DNA of 64,000 bases from an uncultured Anaeroplasmataceae bacterium. GTDB taxonomy: Bacteria; Bacillota_I; Bacilli_A; Acholeplasmatales; Anaeroplasmataceae. The notes beneath the pieces are model-generated. The model searched no databases, was not told the DNA's origin, and worked only from the letters and a program-made list of their open reading frames with translations. Made by a program: the position numbers and the translations under genes. Numbering within the stretch: the stretch's first letter is position 1; each line of letters starts with the position of its first letter. The stretch is from the NCBI GenBank assembly GCA_910579215.1, contig CAJTTN010000002.1, positions 186,001-250,000 on the forward strand, given 5' to 3'. Shown here one piece after another: positions 25,135 to 34,285 of the stretch.

Positions 25135-25839
25135 ATGTTTATTGTTAAGCTTTTGTCAAAGCTATTTAAAAAGGATGAAGTTTGTTATTTATATAATCAA
25201 ATGTGCCTTCCAGAGCCATTAAAGGAGGAAGAGGAACGATATTATGTTACAAAAATGCTAGAAGGAGATATGACAGCAAGAAATGTTTTAATTGAACACA
25301 ATATGCGTTTGGTTGTGTTTATTGCTAAGCGTTTTGAATCACCTAAGGTTTTATTAGAGGATTTAATTTCGATTGGTTCTATGGGATTGATCAAGGGGGT
25401 GGAAACCTTTAAGCTAGATAAAAATATTAAGCTTGCTACATATGCTTCTAGGTGTATTGAAAATGAAATCTTAATGTTTTTGCGTAAGATTTCTAAACAA
25501 AAAAATGAAGTATCTTTAGATGAAGCTCTCAATGTTGATGGCGATGGTAATGAGCTTTTATTGGCTGATGTTATTCCAACCAATCAAATGCTCGCCATAG
25601 ATGAGGCAATTGCTGGAGAAAAGGAAAGAATCATGTATGAGGCAGTAGAAAAGCTATCAGCTAGAGAAAAGGAAATTATAACTTTACGCTTTGGACTTTA
25701 TAGAGCCACAGAGCTAACTCAAAAAGAGGTTGCTGATAAGCTAGGAATTAGTCAAAGCTACATATCACGACTAGAAAAGAAAATCATCGACAAATTAAAA
25801 AATGAGATGGAGAAAAAATTAAAGATTGTTTCTAAATAA
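25135..25839 (+). CDS. sigE: RNA polymerase sporulation sigma factor sigma-E
   Basis: Mother-cell-specific sigma factor. Region 2 (RLVVFIAKRFESP, DLISIGSMGLIKGVETF, KLATYASRCIENEILM) and region 4 (REKEIITLRFGLY, TQKEVADKLGISQSYISRLEKK) are intact. The first ~30 residues (basic, hydrophobic, then DEVCYLYN and LPEPL) correspond to the pro-sequence and cleavage region that SpoIIGA removes. 234 residues is normal. It is directly downstream of spoIIGA. Confidence 0.95.
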   Translation: MFIVKLLSKLFKKDEVCYLYNQMCLPEPLKEEEERYYVTKMLEGDMTARNVLIEHNMRLVVFIAKRFESPKVLLEDLISIGSMGLIKGVETFKLDKNIKLATYASRCIENEILMFLRKISKQKNEVSLDEALNVDGDGNELLLADVIPTNQMLAIDEAIAGEKERIMYEAVEKLSAREKEIITLRFGLYRATELTQKEVADKLGISQSYISRLEKKIIDKLKNEMEKKLKIVSK

Positions 25840-25840
25840 A

Positions 25841-25871
25841 TGAATAGTTTTCGTAGAAGTCTTCCATATTA
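25841..25871 (+). promoter_or_regulatory. Sigma-G/sigma-F type forespore promoter of sigG
   Basis: TGAATA (25841-25846), 18 bases, CATATTA (25865-25871). The sigma-G consensus is TGAATA, 17-18 bases, CATACTA, so this differs at one base. It sits in the 51-base sigE-sigG gap, where a forespore-specific sigG promoter lies in Bacillus. Confidence 0.7.
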
Positions 25872-25890
25872 AATATGAAAGGAAGATAAT

Positions 25891-26661
25891 ATGCATAAGG
25901 TTGAAATAACAGGAGTAGATACCTCTAAGCTTAAAACTTTATCTAATGAGGAACAGCAAGCTTTATTGCTTAAAATTAAGGATGGAGACATGCAGGCTAG
26001 AGAAAAGATGATTGCTGGAAATTTAAAGCTAGTTTTATCAGTACTCAAGCGGTTCAATGATCGTAAAGAAAGTATGGATGACCTATTTCAGGTTGGGTGT
26101 ATTGGGCTAATGAAGGCCATAGATAATTTTGACTTATCGCATAATGTCAGGTTTTCTACTTATGCGTGTCCTATGATTATCGGTGAAGTTAGAAGACATC
26201 TACGAGATAATGGCTCTATTCGAGTTTCAAGAAGCTATAAGGATATCGCCTACAAGGCAATTAGCTATAAGGATAAATATCTTTTAGAGCATCATAAGGA
26301 ACCATCTATTAATGAAATTGCAGAATTTTTAAATGTGGATAGTGTAGATGTTATATTAGCACTAGAAGCCATCCAAGATACAATTAGCATGTCAACCCCA
26401 ATATATGATAATGGGGGAGATGTAATTGAACTAGAGGATCAAATCGGCGGGAATGATTACATTACAGAGAACTGGATGAGAAATAATATGATTAAGGAAG
26501 CTTTTTCTAAACTTTCTAAAAGAGAACAGGCTATCATATATGATCGATATTATTTAGACAAAACGCAAATGGAAATTGCGTTAGAACTATCTATTTCTCA
26601 GGCTCAAGTCTCACGATTGGAAAAAAATGCGTTAAAAATTATGTATGATTATATGCGTTAA
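25891..26661 (+). CDS. sigG: RNA polymerase sporulation sigma factor sigma-G
   Basis: Late forespore sigma factor. The diagnostic N-terminus KVEITGVDTSKL is present, as are region 2 (DLFQVGCIGLMKAIDNFD, RFSTYACPMIIGEVRR) and region 4 (REQAIIYDRYYLDKTQMEIA, SQAQVSRLEK). 256 residues is normal. GGAAG precedes the ATG. It can be read from the spoIIGA-sigE transcript and from its own forespore promoter. Confidence 0.95.
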   Translation: MHKVEITGVDTSKLKTLSNEEQQALLLKIKDGDMQAREKMIAGNLKLVLSVLKRFNDRKESMDDLFQVGCIGLMKAIDNFDLSHNVRFSTYACPMIIGEVRRHLRDNGSIRVSRSYKDIAYKAISYKDKYLLEHHKEPSINEIAEFLNVDSVDVILALEAIQDTISMSTPIYDNGGDVIELEDQIGGNDYITENWMRNNMIKEAFSKLSKREQAIIYDRYYLDKTQMEIALELSISQAQVSRLEKNALKIMYDYMR

Positions 26662-26689
26662 GGCTAATAAAAAGTTAGCCTTTATTTTT
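26660..26689 (+). terminator. Intrinsic terminator of sigG
   Basis: AAGGCTAA (26660-26667) pairs with TTAGCCTT (26675-26682), followed by a T-rich tail (TATTTTTA). Confidence 0.75.
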
Positions 26690-26728
26690 ATGCCATTTTG
26701 TGGTATCATAGGTTAGAGGTGATTTTCT

Positions 26729-27262
26729 ATGAATAATATATGGCATGATCTTGATGATGATAGAATCCATAAGGATAATTTTGTTGCTTGTATTGAAATA
26801 CCTAAGGGAAGTAAAAAGAAATATGAATTGGATAAGGAAACAGGTTTAATTATATTGGATCGAATTCTTTATACCTCAACTCATTACCCAGCAAATTATG
26901 GCTTTATCCCTAGAACCTATTCTCAGGATAAGGATCCCCTAGATGTTTTAGTACTTTGTGATGAGACTTTTGATCCACTTGTGCTAGTTAAATGCTTTCC
27001 TATAGGAGTAGTAAAAATGATTGATCAAGAGGAAAGTGATGAAAAAATTATTGCTGTCTGTCAAAATGATCCGTCAATGAATTGTTATCGAGATATAAGT
27101 GAATTACCACAGCATCGTTTTGATGAAATCTCTCACTTTTTTTCTGTGTATAAAACACTTGAGGGGAAGGATACTGTCATTACAGAGGTTTGTGGTCGAG
27201 AAGAAGCAGAGCGAATTGTTGAAGAATCTATTTTGGCTTATAAAAACCTTTATATAAAGTAG
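26729..27262 (+). CDS. ppa: Inorganic pyrophosphatase, family I
   Basis: Soluble magnesium-dependent PPase. The DPLDVLVL signature (here KDPLDVLVLCDE) and the IGVVKMIDQEESDEKIIAV segment carry the metal-binding aspartates. 177 residues is typical for bacterial family I, whereas many Bacilli use family II (PpaC). The gene is 15 bases upstream of ychF and probably co-transcribed with it. Confidence 0.94.
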   Translation: MNNIWHDLDDDRIHKDNFVACIEIPKGSKKKYELDKETGLIILDRILYTSTHYPANYGFIPRTYSQDKDPLDVLVLCDETFDPLVLVKCFPIGVVKMIDQEESDEKIIAVCQNDPSMNCYRDISELPQHRFDEISHFFSVYKTLEGKDTVITEVCGREEAERIVEESILAYKNLYIK

Positions 27263-27277
27263 TAAGGAGTAAGAATT

Positions 27278-28378
27278 ATGGCATTAACTGCAGGAATTGT
27301 TGGATTACCAAACGTTGGGAAATCAACTTTATTTAACGCAATAACTAAGGCAGGGGCATTGGCGGCGAATTATCCTTTCGCAACAATAGAGCCTAATGTG
27401 GGAATGGTTGAGGTTCCAGATGAACGTTTAGATGTTCTAACTAAAATGTATAATCCAAAAAAATCTACAAGGGCTGTTTGTGAATTCACAGATATTGCTG
27501 GATTAGTTAAGGGTGCTTCTAAGGGAGAGGGACTGGGCAACCAATTTTTAGGAAATATTAGAAATTGTGATGCAATTTTAGAGGTTGTAAGATGCTTCGA
27601 GGATGGTAATATTACTCATGTGGAAGGAACTGTAGATCCTGTAAGAGACGCAGAAATCATCCAACTAGAATTGATTTTATCAGATTTAGAATCAGTTGAT
27701 AAACGCATTGTGAAAATAGAAAAAAAGGCTCAATCCAAAGTGGATGATGCGCCTTTTGAGTTTGAGCTTTTAAAAAAGATAAAGGCTACGTTGGAAAAAG
27801 AACTTCCTGTTCGAAGCTTAGAATTTAATGAAACAGAGTTACCCTATTTAAAAAATTATGGTCTATTAACAGCAAAGCCTTTTATGTTGGTTGCGAATAT
27901 TAAAGAGTCCTCTATCGCAAATCCAGAAGCGGATAGCTTATATCAGAAGCTTAAAGCCTATGCTCAAAAAACAAATTCTAAAATTATTGGAATTTCAGCT
28001 CAAATTGAATCTGAGTTGGCTGTTCTAGAGGAAGAAGATAAAGCAATGTTTTTGGCAGATTTGGGCATAGAGGAGCCTGGACTAAATCGTTTAGTAAAGG
28101 CGACATATGATCTTCTAGGCTATGCGACCTATTTTACAACAGGACCAGATGAATGTAGAGCTTGGACATTTAAAAAGGGTATGCTAGCTCCTGAATGTGC
28201 TGGTATCATTCATACAGATTTCCAAAGAGGCTTTATTCGTGCTGAAACCGTAGCTTATACAGATTTGGTTCATTCAGGCTCTATGCTTAAGGCTAAGGAA
28301 GCAGGCTTAGTTCGTCAGGAAGGAAAAGATTATGTTGTCAAAGATGGCGATGTAATGCTTTTCAAATTTAATGTATAA
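27278..28378 (+). CDS. ychF: Redox-regulated ATPase/GTPase YchF (OLA1 family)
   Basis: Obg-related P-loop NTPase that binds ribosomes and prefers ATP. G1 is GLPNVGKSTLFNAIT, followed by NYPFATIEPN, DIAGLVKGASKGEGLGN and a C-terminal TGS domain (LGYATYFTTGPDECRAWT, GIIHTDFQRGFIRAE). 366 residues is standard. Confidence 0.97.
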   Translation: MALTAGIVGLPNVGKSTLFNAITKAGALAANYPFATIEPNVGMVEVPDERLDVLTKMYNPKKSTRAVCEFTDIAGLVKGASKGEGLGNQFLGNIRNCDAILEVVRCFEDGNITHVEGTVDPVRDAEIIQLELILSDLESVDKRIVKIEKKAQSKVDDAPFEFELLKKIKATLEKELPVRSLEFNETELPYLKNYGLLTAKPFMLVANIKESSIANPEADSLYQKLKAYAQKTNSKIIGISAQIESELAVLEEEDKAMFLADLGIEEPGLNRLVKATYDLLGYATYFTTGPDECRAWTFKKGMLAPECAGIIHTDFQRGFIRAETVAYTDLVHSGSMLKAKEAGLVRQEGKDYVVKDGDVMLFKFNV

Positions 28379-28429
28379 TTTTTCTAAATTTAATTGAAAA
28401 TAGAATTATAATTTTATATACCAAAAGAA

Positions 28430-28464
28430 AAGCCAACTTACAGTTAAGCAAAGTAAGTTGGCTT
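28430..28464. terminator. Bidirectional terminator between ychF and the membrane protein gene
   Basis: AAGCCAACTTAC (28430-28441) pairs with GTAAGTTGGCTT (28453-28464), a 12-bp perfect stem. The minus strand is followed by TTTTCTTTT, the plus strand by ATTCTATTTT. Confidence 0.85.
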
Positions 28465-28467
28465 ATT

Positions 28468-29325
28468 CTATTTTATTTGTGTAATTTTAACTATTTTATT
28501 ATTTTCGTCTAAGATAATCTTTTTCCGATTATATTTCTGAAAATTGGCTAAGGCCTCGTCAAGGTTTCCCTCATAGGGCGCCATTTGAATGGTTTCTAAT
28601 AAAGCTCTTGCTGAATATTCTAATTTAATTCCTTTTACTATGTAATGATGACTTGGAGTAACGATAAGACCATATTCATCTAGTAGATAAAGCTCATTAA
28701 GTTTTCCTAATGCCTGTTCTATAGTAAATTCCTTTGATAGTTTTGCTTGATATACCTTTTTTTGTCCATCCAAATCTACCACAAATAAAAGATTTTCCGC
28801 GCGAAGCACTTTGTGCTTTGAGGCTCCAGATAGGAAGAAGAAAATGGAGATTCCTAGGAATGCTATAGCCCCTAAAAATAAACCTATTATTGTAATAAGA
28901 AGCTGCTTATCATAATGGATTGAGATTATAATTCCGTAAATGAAAAGCATAATTCCTAAGACTCCGGAAATGATAGCTAGAATCCATCTTGGAACAGAAG
29001 TACCCTCTTTATTATTTAGATTTCGCTCAAATTCCTTTAATCTTCTAGATTTAAACAATCTAACGCCATCTAGAACTAGCATCATAGAAGCTACATAGCC
29101 TATCAGTACACCAAATATGCTACCTATCAGTTCTAGGATAAATAGTAATTCTACTTCATAAAGCTCTAGCATAATAAGAACATATCCACTAATTTCACCT
29201 AAACAAAATAAGGAAATAATAATAGATTGCCATAATCTTTTATTTCGAAAAGGTAATATACGTATAATAAACATAATAAAATAGTTGGTTATAAATGTAG
29301 AGACTGCAAGTGATATTATATTCAT
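28468..29325 (-). CDS. Multi-pass membrane protein of unknown function
   Basis: 285 residues with about five hydrophobic segments, three or four in the first 90 residues and two at about 118-180 (WILAIISGVLGIMLFIYGII and a GLFLGAIAFLGISIFFF segment). A soluble ~100-residue C-terminus follows. It is not recognised. ATG 29325 is chosen with GGTGG 5 bases before. It is divergent from the ABC transporter operon and shares a promoter region with it, which hints at common regulation only. Confidence 0.7.
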   Translation of the reverse strand: MNIISLAVSTFITNYFIMFIIRILPFRNKRLWQSIIISLFCLGEISGYVLIMLELYEVELLFILELIGSIFGVLIGYVASMMLVLDGVRLFKSRRLKEFERNLNNKEGTSVPRWILAIISGVLGIMLFIYGIIISIHYDKQLLITIIGLFLGAIAFLGISIFFFLSGASKHKVLRAENLLFVVDLDGQKKVYQAKLSKEFTIEQALGKLNELYLLDEYGLIVTPSHHYIVKGIKLEYSARALLETIQMAPYEGNLDEALANFQKYNRKKIILDENNKIVKITQIK

Positions 29326-29348
29326 CTTTTCCACCAATCCTTTTATCT

Positions 29349-29377
29349 ATTATAGCACAATTACATGCATATGTAAA
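29349..29377 (-). promoter_or_regulatory. Promoter of the membrane protein gene
   Basis: On the minus strand: TTTACA (29377-29372), 17 bases, TATAAT (29354-29349), with an extended TGC next to the -10. Confidence 0.75.
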
Positions 29378-29392
29378 ATCAATTTTTTTCAC

Positions 29393-29421
29393 TTGACATA
29401 GGACAGTTAATACAGTATACT
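29393..29421 (+). promoter_or_regulatory. Promoter of the ABC transporter pair
   Basis: TTGACA (29393-29398), 17 bases, TATACT (29416-29421), about 25 bases before the start. It lies back-to-back with the minus-strand promoter at 29349-29377. Confidence 0.8.
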
Positions 29422-29447
29422 ATAGATATGATATCTGAGGTGATTTT

Positions 29448-31553
29448 ATGATAGAATTACAGAACGTAAGCAAGTATTATACCAATAATGGTGTAGTTAC
29501 TTTGGGTCTTAGAAATGTAAATTTGAAGTTAAATAAGGGGGAAATTGTTGCCATAACAGGAGATTCTGGAAGTGGTAAGTCTACGCTTTTAAATGTGATT
29601 ACAGGAGTAGATACCTATGAAGAAGGAGAAATATTATTTCAAGGAAATGAAACCTCCTATTTTAATCAAAATGATATGGATACCTTTCGCAAGAATTATG
29701 TTTCCTTTATTTTTCAAAGCTATAATATAATCGATTCCTATACAGTTTTAGAAAATGTAATGATTCCTTTATTGCTAGCAGGGAAAAATCATGAGGAAGC
29801 AAAAAAGCAAGCGAAGGAAATTATAGAAAAGGTTGGCTTGACAAAGCGTTTGCGTCATAAGGGTACGAAGCTTTCTGGTGGGGAAAAGCAACGCTGTGTT
29901 ATTGCTAGAGCCTTAGCAAGCGATTCCTTAATCTTAGCTTGTGATGAACCAACAGGGAATTTGGATAGCAAAACAGGCGATGAAATAATGAGATTGATTC
30001 AAGAGGTAGCTAAGGATAAGCTTGTCCTCATTGTTACACATAATTATAATCAGGTCAAAGAGATAGCTACAAGAAGAATTAAGGTTTCGGATGGAGAAAT
30101 AATAGAGGATGTTTCTGTTCAAAATTGTGTAGAAGAGGAAGTGGAAGATACACTTACCTTAAACGAAACAAAGGTTAAAAAATCTACTTATATAAAGCTA
30201 GCTTTACAAAATGTAATTTCCACTCCTAAAAAAACAATTTTTACAACCATTGTCTTTATGGTTATTGCCTTTATTGCCCTTATATTATTTTTAATGATGA
30301 TACAAATTTCTTATGATACCTATTCTAGCATAAACGATAATTATAGCTTGTGTACTAAGGATAGAGTGATTGTCTATCGGATGGACCATCAGCCTTTAGA
30401 TAAGAAAATTATAGAAAATGTATCTCATAAAGAAATTTATTATAATGCCTTTTATGAGGAACAAGAGATTGCACTAAATGTAGATCCAACAAGTGATTTT
30501 TTTCAAAGCTATAAAGTAAAATTGACCTATCATTCCCTTCCGACTAAGCACATTGATGGAAGACAGCCAAATCATAAAGATGAATATTATTTGGTATTTC
30601 CTGAGACAGAGAATAATTATTATTTTGTAAACTATGCTTCTGCAATAAATAAAATGTTTAACATTGGTACAACAAATTCAAAGATAGTTGGAGAAATTGT
30701 GGGAGTTGGAGCATCAAAAGATATTAAATATCCTTATCTTTTATGCTACAAAGAATATTCTTCTCTTATATTAGATGAAGTAACTAAAAATATATCTGTT
30801 GTAAGCCAATGTGTTCTTTCTGATGGAAATGTTTTAAATTTATCTAGAGTCTATTCAGATCAGAATCGTATTATTATGCCTATGGCTTATAAAGAAAAAG
30901 AATTTAAAATAGTTTATAAATATGCAGGACTTTATGAAATAGAACTAGACTTACCTATTGAATATAATATGCATTATCTAGAGCCAACCCTTTGTCAAAC
31001 ACCGACCTTTCTATTACCAGATTTAGAAGAGCCTTATGAAGCTGTAATCTATACAAATCAAGTAAAGGATGTAAAAAAAATCTTAGAAAAACAGGGATAC
31101 ATGGTATCTATTCCGGCAGATACAAAGGGAGAAGCTGGATTTTTCAACTTAGCAATCATGTATATGTTTTTAGGTTTATCAATCATGGCTTTACTTTGTC
31201 TTTTCTTTATTACCTACGTAATTTTAGCAAGAGTATATGCTTCTAAAAATAAGGACTATGGAGTCTTAAGAACGTTAGGTATGGTAAAATCACAATTAGG
31301 ACGGGTGGTTATTTTAGAAGTAATCACAATTGGTCTTATTTCCTCCATATTAGCTTTACTTACCTTTGTTATTGTATATGTAGTTCGACCAGATATTTTC
31401 TTTATGGGCCAGAAAATGGGATTTGGTATTCTTTGCTTCTATTTTATAGTAATGCTGTTATTTTCTTATTTTATTGCTAGAAGATTTAATAGAAGATTAT
31501 ATAAGTTTAGTGTCAATACTACTGTAAAAGGGGAGGTGGCTAGAAATGATTAA
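29448..31553 (+). CDS. ABC transporter with fused ATPase and FtsX-like permease (1)
   Basis: Residues 1-225 form a MacB/LolD-type ATPase (Walker A GDSGSGKST, signature LSGGEKQR, Walker B ILACDEPTGNLDS). The rest is an FtsX-like permease with a transmembrane helix at about 260-285, a large extracytoplasmic domain, and three more helices near the end. Members of this class act on peptides or lipoproteins (mechanotransmission or efflux, as in BceAB/MacB). It overlaps the second transporter by 8 bases; the pair likely forms a heterodimer. Substrate unknown; antimicrobial-peptide resistance is a plausible guess. Confidence 0.85.
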   Translation: MIELQNVSKYYTNNGVVTLGLRNVNLKLNKGEIVAITGDSGSGKSTLLNVITGVDTYEEGEILFQGNETSYFNQNDMDTFRKNYVSFIFQSYNIIDSYTVLENVMIPLLLAGKNHEEAKKQAKEIIEKVGLTKRLRHKGTKLSGGEKQRCVIARALASDSLILACDEPTGNLDSKTGDEIMRLIQEVAKDKLVLIVTHNYNQVKEIATRRIKVSDGEIIEDVSVQNCVEEEVEDTLTLNETKVKKSTYIKLALQNVISTPKKTIFTTIVFMVIAFIALILFLMMIQISYDTYSSINDNYSLCTKDRVIVYRMDHQPLDKKIIENVSHKEIYYNAFYEEQEIALNVDPTSDFFQSYKVKLTYHSLPTKHIDGRQPNHKDEYYLVFPETENNYYFVNYASAINKMFNIGTTNSKIVGEIVGVGASKDIKYPYLLCYKEYSSLILDEVTKNISVVSQCVLSDGNVLNLSRVYSDQNRIIMPMAYKEKEFKIVYKYAGLYEIELDLPIEYNMHYLEPTLCQTPTFLLPDLEEPYEAVIYTNQVKDVKKILEKQGYMVSIPADTKGEAGFFNLAIMYMFLGLSIMALLCLFFITYVILARVYASKNKDYGVLRTLGMVKSQLGRVVILEVITIGLISSILALLTFVIVYVVRPDIFFMGQKMGFGILCFYFIVMLLFSYFIARRFNRRLYKFSVNTTVKGEVARND

Positions 31554-34152
31554 AATAGAAAATCTAAATAAATATTATAATAAAGGAAAAGGAAATGAGA
31601 TTCATGTCATCAATGATGTTTCTTTAGAGCTTCCCAATACAGGCTTAATTTCCTTTTTGGGACCTTCAGGCTCAGGGAAAACTACATTACTAAATGTGAT
31701 TGGTGGATTAGATAAAGCAAAAGGAAATATTCAATATGATGATCTTACTATGGATAAATATAGCATGCATAAAATTGATAAATTTCGTAGTAAGGAAATA
31801 GGGTATGTTTTTCAAAATTATAATTTATTATTAGAGGAAACGGTCTATAGTAATTTAGAGATTGCTTTAGAAATGATAGGAATCTATGACAAAGAAGAAC
31901 AGGGAAAACGAATTGAATACACCTTAAAGGCGGTAGGCATGTATAAATATCGTAAAAAACGAGCTTATGCTTTATCTGGTGGACAACAACAACGTGTGAG
32001 CATTGCTAGAGCGCTAGTGAAAAAAACTAAAATTATCATAGCGGATGAGCCTACAGGTAATTTAGATAGTGAAAACACAATAGAGGTTATGAATATTTTG
32101 AAAAAGATATCTCAGCAATCCTTAGTACTTGTTGTAACACATAATGAAGAGGTTGCAAATTTCTATTCTGATCAAGTTATACGTATTCAAGATGGAGCAA
32201 TAGAAGATTGTTATAAAAATGATGGGCAGCAATTTTTAAATACAGAACAGTCTAATACAATATATTTAAAAGATTTGAATTTACAGGAAGAGCAAGGAGA
32301 TTTTGTTTCTTTAAAGTATTATACCTCTACAAATGCCAAGCCTTTAGAAATTAGAATTATAGAAAAAAATGGAACTTATTTTATTTCCTCCAATGAAAAA
32401 ATTAAGCTTTTAGAGGATACAAATTTAAAGGTTTTAGATGCACACTACCAAGCACTTGAACAAAAGTCATTAGAGAATTTTGATTATGATACTTCTTGGT
32501 ATCAGGAAGATAATAAAAAACAAAATATTTTTAAACGATTAGTTAGCGCCTTTAAAATTAGTTACAATAAAATGCGGTTTAGTAAAAAGCGGGCAAAATT
32601 TTTATATTTTGCGTTCTTTATGATAGGTGTCGTTTTGGCTATATGTGTTATTGGATTTTCGAATTATTTCATAATTGATACAAGCTCTTTAGAGGTGGAT
32701 AAGCATTTTAGTGTTGTTTCCTCAGAACTATATAGTACGAGAGAGCAAATGTTTCAAGAATATTATAAGATTATGAATAAAGTGGATAACATGACAGCTG
32801 CTAGTAACTTTTATTATAATTTTGAAATAAAATTAAATTTTTCGGAAACTATTAATTATACTGATAAAACAACAATGATTAGCTATAAGGGAAGTGAGGA
32901 GCTTAAGCTTTTAGCAGGGAAAGCACCAGATAAAAACGAAATTGTTGTTAGTAAGAAATTTGCAGATGATTTTATAAAAAAATATTCTCTATATTTCCCA
33001 AATTACGAATCCTTAATTGGTTTGGTGGATGATAATTCTTATTATAAAATTAGTGGAGTAGTGGACAATGATTTTAAATTGATTTATATGAATGATGAAT
33101 CCTTTTTAGAATATTTAAATTTAGAAACAAATACATTTGATATGACAATGCGAGATTTTGCCATAGAAAAGAAATATAAAACTTATGAAATTATTGAAGG
33201 AAGAGATTTGACAGAAGAGGATTATCAAGATAATGTTGCGTTAATTAGTAAGAGCTTTCGATCTTATTTGGGAGATACTTACTATTATAAAGGACAAAGA
33301 TATGAAATAGTAGGTGTATTTGATTTTAAGGATTATCCTAGTGGAACGGATTGTAACTTAATCGTTCATAAGCCTACATATTTTCCAATCGGTATTTCTG
33401 CAACCGCAAGCTATGAATATAGGGATTATAAATTAGTTGAAGGAAGAGCACCTTCAGCACCAAATGAGTTTATTGTTCCTATTTATTCAAATTTAACTAT
33501 TGGAGATAAAGTACTATTAAGCTATAGCAACACCCTATTTGAGGTTGTAGGAAAATATATTTCTGATACACATACCATGGGGATGTCCTCCCTGTTCTCT
33601 AGAGATATCGTTATGATTAGTAATCCAGAAATCTATATGACTTGGTTTCAATCAGATCCTTCAAATCAAATTCATTTGGATGAAGGCTTAAGCATCAAAA
33701 ATATATTCAACTATTATTATGATGTATTATATGAAGAGCAGGTATCGTTTTTGTTAATGTTCGGGATTTTATCCTTAGTTCTTGTTATAACTATCGCTGT
33801 ATTGATTTACTTCATTATGCGTAGTAGAATGATAAGTGATATTTATCCAATCGGGGTCTATAGAAGTATAGGTGCGTCTAGAATGCGTCTGATATTAAGA
33901 TTTATCAGTGATATATTGGTTATGGTAACCTTAACGTCCTTGCTGGGATATTTATTTACAACGATAATCTTTGATACTATTGCATGGAATATAAATGATT
34001 CACTATCTATGAATGCTTTGAAGAGCAGTTATCTATTTAGTTCATTAGGTGTGCTCTTGCTGTATTTATTAAATTTATTTTTTGGATTATTCCCAATTAT
34101 TATGCTGATGAGAAAGACACCAGCAGAGATTATTTCAAAATATGATATATAA
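31546..34152 (+). CDS. ABC transporter with fused ATPase and FtsX-like permease (2)
   Basis: 868 residues with an N-terminal ATPase (Walker A LGPSGSGKTT, signature LSGGQQQR, Walker B IIIADEPTGNLDS). A cytoplasmic linker leads to a first helix at about 350-375, a long extracytoplasmic domain and three C-terminal helices ending in MLMRKTPAEII, a typical FtsX end. It is the partner of the preceding gene (8-base overlap). Each polypeptide carries both ATPase and permease, so a heterodimer would have the full complement of two NBDs and eight helices. Confidence 0.87.
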   Translation: MIKIENLNKYYNKGKGNEIHVINDVSLELPNTGLISFLGPSGSGKTTLLNVIGGLDKAKGNIQYDDLTMDKYSMHKIDKFRSKEIGYVFQNYNLLLEETVYSNLEIALEMIGIYDKEEQGKRIEYTLKAVGMYKYRKKRAYALSGGQQQRVSIARALVKKTKIIIADEPTGNLDSENTIEVMNILKKISQQSLVLVVTHNEEVANFYSDQVIRIQDGAIEDCYKNDGQQFLNTEQSNTIYLKDLNLQEEQGDFVSLKYYTSTNAKPLEIRIIEKNGTYFISSNEKIKLLEDTNLKVLDAHYQALEQKSLENFDYDTSWYQEDNKKQNIFKRLVSAFKISYNKMRFSKKRAKFLYFAFFMIGVVLAICVIGFSNYFIIDTSSLEVDKHFSVVSSELYSTREQMFQEYYKIMNKVDNMTAASNFYYNFEIKLNFSETINYTDKTTMISYKGSEELKLLAGKAPDKNEIVVSKKFADDFIKKYSLYFPNYESLIGLVDDNSYYKISGVVDNDFKLIYMNDESFLEYLNLETNTFDMTMRDFAIEKKYKTYEIIEGRDLTEEDYQDNVALISKSFRSYLGDTYYYKGQRYEIVGVFDFKDYPSGTDCNLIVHKPTYFPIGISATASYEYRDYKLVEGRAPSAPNEFIVPIYSNLTIGDKVLLSYSNTLFEVVGKYISDTHTMGMSSLFSRDIVMISNPEIYMTWFQSDPSNQIHLDEGLSIKNIFNYYYDVLYEEQVSFLLMFGILSLVLVITIAVLIYFIMRSRMISDIYPIGVYRSIGASRMRLILRFISDILVMVTLTSLLGYLFTTIIFDTIAWNINDSLSMNALKSSYLFSSLGVLLLYLLNLFFGLFPIIMLMRKTPAEIISKYDI

Positions 34153-34157
34153 AAAGT

Positions 34158-34246
34158 AAGCCTTGATTTGTTGAAGAGTCCCCCTAAAGTTGGACTAGAG
34201 TAAAATCTAGAAAGACTTAGGGGGACTTTACATTAAGGCTTTTTTT
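34158..34246 (+). terminator. Terminator of the ABC pair with a long inserted palindrome
   Basis: The outer stem AAGCCTTGAT (34158-34167) pairs with ATTAAGGCTT (34232-34241) with one G-U pair, and is followed by a T-run to 34246. The loop holds a second perfect 11-bp stem, AGTCCCCCTAA (34177-34187) with TTAGGGGGACT (34217-34227). The loop is far longer than normal. Confidence 0.75.
34172..34232 (+). mobile_element. 61-bp IS-end-like palindromic remnant or MITE
   Basis: It begins TG and ends CA, with arms that read TGAAGAGTCCCCCTAA and, inverted from the right, TGTAAAGTCCCCCTAA. A small inner hairpin CTAGA/TCTAG lies between them. The arm resembles ends of IS3-family (IS150-group) elements, whose termini commonly contain a GTCCCC...AAGTT...GAC pattern. 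No target-site duplication is evident and there is no transposase, so it would be a remnant or MITE. The link to IS3 is recalled, not searched. Confidence 0.4.
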
Positions 34247-34253
34247 GCAAAAA

Positions 34254-34277
34254 GAAAAAGGAGTTTTTAACCCCTTT
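34254..34277 (-). terminator. Terminator of cotE
   Basis: On the minus strand AAAGGGGTT and AACTCCTTT pair with one G-U pair and are followed by a T-rich run (TTCTTTTT). On the plus strand the stem has an A-C mismatch, so it is specific to cotE. Confidence 0.65.
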
Positions 34278-34285
34278 AGATTCTA

